NCBI GenBank assembly: GCA_038049695.1
Contig: CP142453.1
Coordinates: forward strand, 110,456,501 to 110,520,500
Source of the DNA: Cinnamomum chago
Lineage: Eukaryota > Streptophyta > Magnoliopsida > Laurales > Lauraceae
Reading direction: 5' to 3'
Length of the DNA stretch: 64,000 bases
Notes under the pieces: generated by a model
Told to the model about the DNA's origin: nothing
The model's input: only the letters and a program-made list of their open reading frames with translations
Database searches by the model: none
Made by a program: the position numbers and the translations under genes
Part shown: piece by piece, positions 58,001 to 64,000 of the stretch
How positions within the stretch are numbered: the stretch's first letter is position 1
Layout of the letters: every line of letters starts with the position of its first letter

Positions 58001-61000
58001 TCCAGGGATCCATGAAGGGAGCCATGGGCGACCCTTAGGGTGGAGGACCCATGGAGAGTGGACCCCACCTGGGCCCTCATCCAATTGTTTTAATGCATGA
58101 TAGGCGACTGTTGCAGCAATTATGGGTTGTTGTCGTCAGGCCCTTCTGGGACCCACCTGGTTGTCTGATGGGAAATCAGATCTGGTCATCAGATGTGGGA
58201 CCCCTGGGCGACCTTATAAATGGTGGCATCTGAGATTGGGACCAGTGGGACCCACTTTCCACTGTGACCAAATATTTCCAGGCGATAATGTGTACAGGAA
58301 ATCAATCAGCAACTGTGCTGATCTGTGGGCCATAAATTGTGGTCTGATGATGAATCAGACCCAATAGCCCTCGAGTCTACCCTTGGGCGACCATGAGTGC
58401 TAAGTCTGATCTTGGATTAGAGTAATGGGACCCACTGGATTTTATACCATTGGGATCAGGCGTGAAACACTTGTTTTCTATGTTCTGAATAAAATTGAGG
58501 GCTGAGTGGGACTTATAGATGGGGACAGCCCTATACCTGGTAGTTAATTAACATATAAACCTTCCATCTAAGTTATTTAAGGTTTCTGTGTGGATATTAT
58601 TAAATGGCATGGACTGTTTTGGAGCATTGACCTGAATCAGTCATCTTGTGTAGTTTTCTATGAATGTCGGACACCTCTATAATACCCCATACCTGTTATG
58701 ATCAAAAGTGGGGCAATAAATCTAATGGGGGTTTGTATGAGGCGGGTCTCACATTACTTAGGTTGATGTTTTGTATTATATTTAATGTGGTATGTATGGA
58801 ATGACCACTGGTGTACTGGGAATTATTAGTACACGTGAAACGATGGATTGGTATACGGATTCACTGTGTCAGTCATGGTGTTCAGACCATGTGGGCCATG
58901 GAGGCCGTTGTCCTTAGTGGGCGTGAATGATGAGACAGGGTCATGGTGGCCGGTATACAGCCCTGGTGGCCTTGTAATGTGCAAAGGGCACAAATATGTA
59001 AATGGGTGTACTTTTAATTGTACTTGATTTGTTAATTTAGACTTATATGTATTATGTCATGTTCTATGTTGTTTGTGTAATTAGGAAAATTCTGTCACCA
59101 GTAATACCGATGTTGTGTTGCCCCTTCAAGTAATCACGTTGCGGGTGGGACAGAGCAGAACGACATTCAGCACGTAGATTTCGGCATGCGTGGCTGAAGG
59201 GAGAGAACGAGAAAAGATCAAATAGTTGACAGAGGGATCAGCCCTTATTTAGGGAATTTTATTAAATGTTTTAGGCCATCTTTGAATTGAGTTAGAATAT
59301 GGAATTTTGATTACTCGGAGATTATTGATATTGTTTGACATTTATAATTTAATTAGAATTATATTTTGAACTAAATGCATGATTCCTTGTGGAATTATTT
59401 GATGAATGCGTGGTGAATATTGCTAAATAATCACGATCCGGAATCCAACAAGGCCCCGGAATTTGGGTCGTGACAGGATGGGATTCTAGTTTGCTTAGTT
59501 TCCTAGTTTGTTTGGTTTTATTAGCCCCCTAAGATTTGCTTTCTTATTTATATGGCATTGTAGACATGGAATATTCAGAGATTTGATTAATAGAATTGGG
59601 TTTTCCCATTGAGGTGCGTCATCGTATATGGTCTTTGTGGAGACGTGTTGAAGTGTCTGCGGACAAGTGCTTCGGCACCTTCATTGTGCTTTGGCACTTC
59701 CACACAAGCCCTAACCATAGGGCCTGCATCACCCAGATACAAAAAAAGGCAGATTTAACAAGTGAAAACAAGTATAGTGATCATAACAGTGCCATAATTG
59801 ACCAAGATTGTTTTATGTTAATGGTTTTTACAGTATTTTAGAAACAATTAAGCTATTAGAATCAATAAGAATGCCGTACATAAGGTTTCAATGGTGTCTA
59901 AATAATAGTACCTTGATCCATATCAAGCATAATTGTCCCATACAAAAGTAGTTTTTCATGGCTCCAGTTTCTATCATCCACAACGAAGCTTTTATATAGA
60001 CCATATAAGTACATTACATTGACAACCACATAAATTTCCTTAAGCAATAGCAAAGAAAAAACTAACCATAACAATCAACATTACCAATACTTTAAATCAT
60101 ACAATCAATTCTATTAAGCAATCAAAACAAACAAGAATCAACCAAAAACTGATACGCTCCACAAGAGGCGAAACAGAAAGAACCTTGAAAAAGCAGTAGC
60201 AATGACCTGGGCTGGGCCAAATTGAGCTCCCAGAATAATGAATATGTCCTCAGGCCAAAACATACCTATTTATAATTGAAACACCAGGAAACCAACCTAT
60301 GCAACCAGTTTTTTAGCTTTAAGAAGAAAATACTATTAATCATGAGCTATAGTCATGGTTTTAGAACTCTGTCCAGTCATATTGAACACAGTAGCTGCCT
60401 AATAAAGTGGATATAGCAGTCTCATGCGCATCAGCCGAGCCTTGGTGCGACTTGACCAAGTCGTAACAAACCGACTAGGTGGTCGAGAAACCCAACTAAC
60501 TAGTAGACAATTCATCAAACACTCAATTCTCTATAATCAATACAAACACACCAAAACATTAAATTTTAAATTTAAAAAAAAAAATGCCAAATACAAATAT
60601 GGAAAATTTGCTTGTCCCAACAAGTTGCTAGTAATATCACATAATACGCTGCATAGAAAACTAATCCAAAGGTTTCTGATTCAGGTAAAAAGGGCATTTA
60701 CAGGAAGCCATTTCTCTAACATAAATCTAACCTACACCCACCACCTACATCCAAGCAAATTGCATCAAAACTTTGAACACAGATAGAACCTCGGCTACTA
60801 TATTTTCTAAGAAAAGGGCAAGAGTGATCAGCATAATGATGAGAGAGCAAAAGACCCAACTATTGGAAAATTTCAAGGAAAGCGTTCACTTCAAGACCTG
60901 GTTGTGGGGGAGACATTTGGAGTTTGGACAACCTCCACAAAACAAGCTCCTGGAATCCCTTTCTTTCCAATACAACAGAAAAAGAAGCCATTGCAAGTGG

Positions 61001-61479
61001 ATGACAGGGATGGTGAAGATATTATTTTGTCAAGGTAGACCACTACTAAACAGGTTAAGCAGGTTGGTAAGATTGACGGGGTTGAGTGCAGCAGGTTGGG
61101 GGTATTTGGCCCATTTAATAGATGGACTGGATACCAGCTGGGCCTCAACCGCATTTACCCATTTGAAATTTGAATCTGACCCGTATGTATCCAAACAAAA
61201 CCTTATTACTGTTCTTAATAATGTGTTGATGACTGCTTACCCACAATTATAAACAGCATTATGAAGCACATTGACACCGCTCCTCCGGTCTATTATGGGC
61301 AAAAAACACTCATCCATCACAGCTAGTGCAACAGCTAGCTTGGAATGGCAGTCAGCTCTTTGATATAGTGTACGTGAAGGTGTCTCGGAGTCCTCGTCAA
61401 ACCTCTGAATGAGTGTCCACGAAAAGCCTTCCTCCAAATCATTTTTAACGCCAAGAAGCTTATGCAATCGCTGGAACAG
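38443..61479 (-). CDS. IDM1/ROS4-like GNAT (PHD-type) protein with repeat-expanded C-terminus
   Basis: Five minus-strand exons: 61479-61241, 45504-45418, 44224-44125, 43154-42941 and (acceptor inferred) 42218-38443. Together they make 4416 nt, exactly 1471 codons plus stop in one frame. The first four encode the acyl-CoA N-acyltransferase region of plant IDM1-type proteins: [66 protein letters not shown] (RxxGMC is the acetyl-CoA loop) and [16 protein letters not shown]. In Arabidopsis IDM1 acetylates histone H3 at methylated loci to guide active DNA demethylation; the PHD and methyl-DNA-binding parts would lie upstream of the window. The last exon (1258 aa) is two arrays of Ser/His/Asp/Glu-rich repeats, not a known part of the family. 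Splice sites are GT-AG; the last acceptor is the least certain. Confidence 0.85.
38490..39850 (-). repeat. Coding tandem array, about 150 bp unit, ten copies
   Basis: Within the GNAT gene's last exon about ten units of roughly 50 aa follow the pattern [21 protein letters not shown] then [11 protein letters not shown]...ASxSGxDFPAAS. Two neighbouring pairs (around 38690-38760 and 38935-39010) are nearly identical, implying recent duplication. One unit between them is internally deleted (reading [16 protein letters not shown]). Units keep frame and nearly all carry one Cys in the VCHN segment. Confidence 0.9.
40680..42240 (-). repeat. Coding tandem array, about 538 bp unit, three copies
   Basis: Three units of about 179 aa start with SNNDDTP-VENAS-like segments (near 42240, 41700 and 41165). 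Each contains [20 protein letters not shown], a [14 protein letters not shown]-like segment, [20 protein letters not shown] and SGETCVQHS...SDALDAVSG in the same order. All are in frame without stops. The array begins a few bases upstream of the inferred splice acceptor, so its first unit overlaps the intron end. Confidence 0.9.
42256..42940 (-). other. Intron between GNAT domain and repeat-tail exon
   Basis: AT-rich sequence with a GTAATT donor at 42939-42940 (minus strand). It contains CATATGTAAA-type repeats (about 42280-42460) and no exon signal. The inferred acceptor is at 42219-42220. Confidence 0.5.
43155..44124 (-). other. GNAT-gene intron, 970 bp
   Basis: Bounded by a GTATGC donor (44124-44119 on the minus strand) and a TTATTTTCAG acceptor. 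No mobile element or coding content is recognised. Confidence 0.7.
44225..45417 (-). other. GNAT-gene intron, 1193 bp
   Basis: Bounded by GTGAGT (donor ending the 45418 exon) and TTAAATAG before 44224. AT-rich. A diverged duplication of a TTATTC(C)AATATT...ACTCA segment is visible near 45010-45175. No element is recognised. Confidence 0.65.
45790..46135 (+). mobile_element. LINE 3' end fragment
   Basis: A GAGGCATCTTTGGAGTGGCT...TTGGGTTCTCC coding-like piece is followed by a long T-rich region with repeated CTTCTT...TGTTAAT blocks and an A-rich end (46110-46140). This is the usual appearance of a plant L1 3' UTR. Assignment is tentative. Confidence 0.35.
46135..46185. repeat. AAT/AAG trinucleotide microsatellite
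   Basis: Interrupted (AAT)n with AAG units directly follows the A-rich end of the LINE-like fragment. Confidence 0.85.
48251..49175 (+). other. Interior of the old LTR element, C-rich leader
   Basis: Strikingly C/A-rich (CCC, AACCC) sequence without stable frames, with a (GT)n(GA)n microsatellite at 49017-49062. The same C-rich leader character occurs downstream of the primer site of the younger element, supporting common family membership. Confidence 0.6.
49017..49062. repeat. (GT)n(GA)n microsatellite
   Basis: About eight GT units pass into about fourteen GA units. Confidence 0.95.
49518..49529 (+). promoter_or_regulatory. tRNA-iMet primer binding site of the gag-only element
   Basis: TGGTATCAGAGC starts two bases after the LTR end at 49515. 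This is the conventional spacing for plant LTR retrotransposons. Confidence 0.92.
50468..52074 (+). pseudogene. Ty3-type Gag with zinc knuckle and aspartic protease
   Basis: ATG at 50468 opens a frame with an early coiled-coil-like segment (around codons 15-60). A nonsense TAA at 50744-50746 interrupts it. The same frame then continues with the gag core [27 protein letters not shown] and [18 protein letters not shown] to a stop at 51236. A frameshift near 51240-51256 leads into 272 open codons carrying the knuckle [14 protein letters not shown] (CX2CX4HX4C). These are followed by a protease-like active site [13 protein letters not shown] (DGG where D-S/T-G is usual) and [11 protein letters not shown]. 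It ends STWGE with TGA at 52072-52074, so the stop overlaps the start of the 3' LTR. Confidence 0.85.
52423..55389 (+). mobile_element. hAT transposon, 2967 bp
   Basis: Terminal inverted repeats begin TAGAGATGTCAAATGGGC (left) and TAGGCATGTCAAACGGC (right, reverse complement). A perfect 8 bp duplication GTCATCAT flanks it (52415-52422 and 55390-55397). Both ends are GC-rich just inside the repeats. It encodes a broken BED-type transposase (52984-55023). It lies immediately 3' of the younger gag-only element; its target duplication overlaps that element's by two bases. Confidence 0.92.
52984..55023 (+). pseudogene. hAT transposase (BED finger, RNase H-like core, hATC dimerisation domain)
   Basis: From the ATG at 52984 the frame has early stops (near 53005 and 53117). 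The BED zinc finger follows, with CKFCSKIYG and HLTRHRQKC (53200-53270). After a stop at 53485 comes the catalytic core: [43 protein letters not shown] and [17 protein letters not shown] stop at 54304 and a shifted segment (54368-54770, with [18 protein letters not shown]) lead back to the original frame for the hATC end, [20 protein letters not shown] then [19 protein letters not shown]. There are about five inactivating lesions. All domains are in the usual order, so it was recently a full-length Ac/Tam3-type transposase. Confidence 0.9.
55398..55923. other. Old-element interior between hAT and MITE
   Basis: It continues the sequence interrupted by the hAT (CATCATCGCTATCATTGTC). No gene. 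It has AT-rich and GC-rich patches without clear homology to the other family copies. Confidence 0.5.
55924..56285. mobile_element. hAT-type MITE, 362 bp
   Basis: The ends are TAGGGATGTAAACGAGTC and, reverse-complemented on the right, TAGGGTTGTAAATGGGTC. A perfect 8 bp duplication ATTCCAAG flanks it (55916-55923 and 56286-56293). The interior is rich in GGGTC/GACCC and has no transposase. Its terminal repeats resemble, but are not the same as, those of the neighbouring hAT (TAGAGATGTCAAA). Confidence 0.88.
56400..57195 (+). pseudogene. Leader and decayed gag of the old LTR element
   Basis: 56460-56560 matches the segment just before the gag start of the younger element (about 50330-50455): shared blocks are GTCAGATTTCA, TTTTCGCTAGTGTATTCGTGGAGACCAGATCTA-like, and GTCAGTCAAA. 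56600-57020 then reads through short gag-like pieces with stops; the knuckle and protease are not recognisable. It ends in a purine-rich GGGAGAA before the 3' LTR. Confidence 0.55.
57309..59475 (+). mobile_element. Solo LTR, 2167 bp, inside the old element's 3' LTR
   Basis: It starts TGTAATATCCTGAGTCACC and ends GGGTCGTGACA. It interrupts the sequence TTAGGATA...GGATGGGATT, which is continuous in the left LTR. Flanks GGATA (57304-57308) and GGATG (59476-59480) are a near-perfect 5 bp duplication. No primer site, gag or pol is present. The interior contains GGGACC/GGGACCCAC-rich segments (about 57960-58400) and no convincing frame. Confidence 0.8.
59732..61240 (-). other. Distal part of the large GNAT-gene intron
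   Basis: No recognised element with boundaries. A GGGTTGGG/GACCCG-like hAT-end texture appears around 61060-61190 and may be a decayed MITE. Open frames here (for example around 60424-60786 and 60773-61252) lack motifs and are not called. Confidence 0.5.
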
Positions 61480-61863
61480 CTGCAGATATGACAAGAAAAT
61501 AAAGATTTAAGTGCACCAAAACCAAATCAGCAGCAACTTAAAGAAACTTAAACAATGTAGGCTCTCAGTCACAATGAATATCTGCTAATACAGAGCTAAA
61601 AGAAATAGGGTTTTGTTGTTTTTTTTTTTTTTTCCTTTCCTTTTAGAAACAATAAGGAGAATAAATTAAAAAGGAGTAAAAGGGAAAAGCAGAAAGAAGA
61701 ACAAACTGCAGCAAAAATGGTCAGCCACTCAGCACCAACTTACAAAAAGTTCAGCGTTCTACACATTTAGTCACATTTAAATATTTAACAGATATGAAAA
61801 AACAGAGACAAAGGATGCAGGTTTTTCTTTTTCTTTTAAAAAAAAAAACAATAAAGAGAATAA

Positions 61864-63072
61864 GGGTGTGTTTGGCATCATGCCATTCCGATGTTCCCAT
61901 GCTCCCACGAGATAAGGTTGTGGAAAACATGTTTGGTATGTATAAATCACTGTTCTGAATTTTGATCTCATGGGAAATAATATCAAAATCCTAACCTAGT
62001 CCCACTGGCATAAGAAAGTTGGAACGAAAAAAAAAAATTAAGAAACAATTCTCTGGCACAATTGATTCTTCCTTATCTCTTGCCTTTTAAAGAATGTCAT
62101 TTAAAGACTCCAAATCATCTCACTTATCCTAAAGGCAGGCCCCATGTTCACAATCACAAAGAAGGTGGCTCCACTTCATAATTTCAAAAGGTGGGTCACA
62201 TGGTCACAATCACAAAAGGTGGGCCCATATTATAAACTTATAATGCTGGCACCACATTATAAATCCTTTGAATATGGGGCCAGTCTTCTAATTTATAAAG
62301 GTGGGCATCACGTTGTAATTCCTAAAGATGGGTCCCGTGTCCACAATCACAAAAAAGGTGGCCCCACTTTATAATTCTTAAAGGTGGGTCATATGGTCAC
62401 GATCACAAAAGGCGGAGCCACATTGTAAATCCTATGAATGTGGGCCCACATTGTGAATCCTATGAATGTGGCCCCATGTTTGAATGTCTAAAGGTGGGTA
62501 CCACATTGTAATTTTTTAAAGGTGGGTCCCGTGTTCATAATTAACAAAAAAGATGGCCCCACATTTTTATTCCTATAAAGGTGGGCCCACATTGTAAATC
62601 ATATGAATGCATTGCATGTGTTCTAATTTCTAAAAGTGGGGCACCACATTGTCATTTCTAAAGGTGGGTCCTATATCCACAATCACAAAAAATGTGGCTC
62701 TACCTTGTCATTCATAAATGTGGGTGGTCACCATCACAAAGGGTGGACCCAAATTATAAATCATAAGAATGTGGGCCCCATATTCTAATTTTTAAAGTAT
62801 CACATTGTAATCTCTACAAGTGGGTCCTATGTATGATAATAATAGAGTGCCTTAAACAATAAAAGGTGGGTGACGGGTCTCACACTGTAAATCCTATGCC
62901 CACTCCTTATAGCAAAACTTATATAATGTTACCAAACAAGTTCCGTATAACTTATTCTCAGTAGATTAATTTAATATAATGTTTCCAAACAAGTTCCGCA
63001 AAGAATAGGCTCTACACAACCTAATCCAAGCACAAAATTGGGAACAACACGAGAACGATGCCAAACAGGCCC
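61864..63072. mobile_element. PIF/Harbinger (Tourist-like) element, 1209 bp
   Basis: The left end is GGGTGTGTTTGGCATCATGC; the right end reverse-complemented is GGGCCTGTTTGGCATCGTTC. The 3 bp duplication TAA lies on both sides (61861-61863 and 63073-63075), as expected for PIF/Harbinger elements. There is no transposase; the interior is mostly the minisatellite at 62120-62900. Confidence 0.8.
62120..62900. repeat. Diverged minisatellite of GGTGGGCCC-type units
   Basis: More than a dozen imperfect units of roughly 35-50 bp alternate an AAAGGTGGGYCC block with either CACATTGTAAATCCTATGAA or TCCACAATCACAAAAAAGGT blocks. Units vary in length and order. It is internal to the Tourist-like element. 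One open frame of 76 codons through it is an artefact of the repeat. Confidence 0.8.
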
Positions 63073-63473
63073 TAAATTACAAAAGAGTAAAAGGGATACA
63101 GAGCTAAACATGCACGCAGACACATGAACATGCGCACATGCACACACGATAGGCTCGACAAGAGAATGGACTCAGGTGAAATCTCTAGCCAAAATCATAT
63201 ATGTAATTGGGTTACAGCTACCATAAAGTTTCTAAACACTCCCCCTTCACAAATGTATCCGCCTTCATAATTATCTGACAAGTAACATTTGCTACCATAC
63301 CGATGAGAAATAGATAATAAGGCGCAGTTTGCACAACATAAACATGGTCAACATCCATTTTGCCAAGTTTATCATACCTCTAGAAATGCAAAATGTATAA
63401 AGGAAACTGTCGACACAAAACCATATAGTCTTAAAGGGAAGAACCTCCTGCCAGAGTCTTTGAGTAGAATCAG

Positions 63474-63515
63474 CTTCTTCTTTTTTTCTTCTTCTTTTCT
63501 TTTCTTTTTTTTCAG
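63474..63515. repeat. Pyrimidine (CT) tract
   Basis: Almost pure C/T on the + strand, with TTCTTCTTC and TTTCTTTTCTTTT runs. A simple-sequence feature of the intron. Confidence 0.85.
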
Positions 63516-64000
63516 AGATGCTACAGCTAAGTCCACTTTTTCTTCCCTTGAAAAGGTAGTTTTCACAATATTTCAAAAGTTGAAAAGAAGGAAGAAAGAA
63601 AGAAAGCTTATAAGGCAGAAGGCTTCTGAGGTCTGTCCAACCAAAAAAAAAAAGGGCATGTCTGTGTGCGGGATAGGAGACAAGAGGAGTGGGGATGAGG
63701 GGAAAAAGAAAAGCAAAGAGACTATGCTTAACTTTACATTTACATCATAGTTGTCAATGTGGTTTGGACACTGTTTTGGTTTGACTTTAGAATGAAACAT
63801 TTCAACTGGTTCCAAATTTCAGTGCGTCATTAAGAACTTTTGTTTAAAAAAATATATATTAACAATTTAAAAATGCAAATATATATGAGAAAAAGGTAAA
63901 ACAAACTGCAGTTTATGTTTTGTGTTTACTCTTGGCAGGTAAAATCTGCAATGAAATCTCACCATTGCTTGTCAAAAAATAAATGAGATCGAACAAGACT

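Larger units (their letters stand above)
47834..59731 (+). mobile_element. Old LTR element (gag-only family) with nested insertions
   Basis: The left LTR 47834-48250 (TGATGCAGGATAGACC...ACATCA) and a right LTR starting 57196 (TGATACACGATAGACC) and ending 59731 (GCCTGCATCA) match in order. After removal of a solo LTR (57309-59475) from the right LTR, and of about 50 bp of extra sequence with duplicated GATTTGCTTTCTTA from the left, both are about 365 bp. A decayed primer site (TTAGTACCAAAGCC) follows the left LTR and a GGGAGAA purine run precedes the right one. Flanks GCCGG and CCCAG are at best a decayed target duplication. The interior holds a younger relative, a hAT, a MITE and a ruined gag remnant. 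Confidence 0.75.
45505..61240 (-). other. 15.7 kb GNAT-gene intron filled with nested elements
   Basis: Donor GTAAGC at 61240-61235 and acceptor TTTTGTAG before 45504 (minus strand). The split Gly codon (GG|A) joins the two exons in frame. Contents from low to high coordinate: L1 LINE tail (45790-46135), unclassified sequence to 47833, the nested LTR/hAT/solo-LTR complex (47834-59731), then unclassified sequence with fragments to 61240. All inserted elements keep their own target duplications, so the host intron can be reconstructed. Confidence 0.8.
61480..64000 (-). other. Upstream intron of the GNAT gene, with Tourist-like element
   Basis: The acceptor CATATCTGCAG precedes exon 61479-61241 (minus strand). 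The next upstream exon, expected to encode the end of a Cys-rich PHD region, was not found up to 64000. The interval holds a complete Tourist-like element (61864-63072) and pyrimidine/purine tracts (63474-63515 and 63580-63610). Confidence 0.55.

Overview
This window is plant nuclear DNA, most likely from a flowering plant with a large, transposon-rich genome. The evidence is exon-intron genes with GT-AG (and one GC-AG) introns, AT-rich introns several kb long, and plant-type mobile elements (RTE and L1 LINEs, tRNA-iMet-primed LTR elements, MULE, hAT and Tourist elements, an endogenous pararetrovirus). The species cannot be named from the sequence. No tRNA, rRNA or CRISPR was seen.

Two host genes can be read. 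On the + strand (2910-12399) lie the last 11 exons of a 5'-3' exoribonuclease of the XRN2/3/4 family. Their lengths sum to a whole number of codons only if one intron is read as GC-AG. On the - strand (61479 down to 38443) lie the last five recognisable exons of an IDM1/ROS4-like GNAT (histone-acetyltransferase-type) protein. Its final exon, about 3.8 kb, encodes an unusual repeat-built tail (three units of about 179 aa, then ten of about 50 aa). Both genes start outside the window.

Between the genes, 12.7-31.1 kb is a stack of insertions. A block of about 9.6 kb (13849-23460) is a decayed, rearranged endogenous caulimovirid (plant pararetrovirus). It is flanked by two copies of a direct repeat of about 0.8 kb (A: 12726-13520; B: 23506-31096). 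Copy B is itself split by a 6.6 kb Mutator-like element (23641-30282) with 176-181 bp terminal inverted repeats and a perfect 9 bp target duplication. The MULE carries a Ulp1-like cysteine-protease fragment and the two ends of a MURA-type transposase. The viral block holds two copies of the promoter/leader region 5363 bp apart. The unit between them encodes movement, coat and protease regions followed by an unfamiliar ORF, with no reverse transcriptase; RT and RNase H occur only upstream of the first leader.

From 31.1 to 38.4 kb the sequence is mostly unannotatable, with an L1 RNase H fragment, a solo LTR, a complete 325 bp TRIM element and unexplained coding-like remnants.

The 15.7 kb intron of the GNAT gene (45505-61240) holds a readable nest: an old LTR element (47834-59731); a younger 3.24 kb gag-plus-protease element without RT (49176-52411; 340 bp LTRs, TSD ATTGT); a 2.97 kb hAT transposon (52423-55389; TSD GTCATCAT) immediately next to it; a 362 bp hAT MITE (TSD ATTCCAAG); and a 2.2 kb solo LTR inside the old element's 3' LTR. 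A 1.2 kb Tourist-like element with an internal minisatellite lies further upstream in the same gene (61864-63072).
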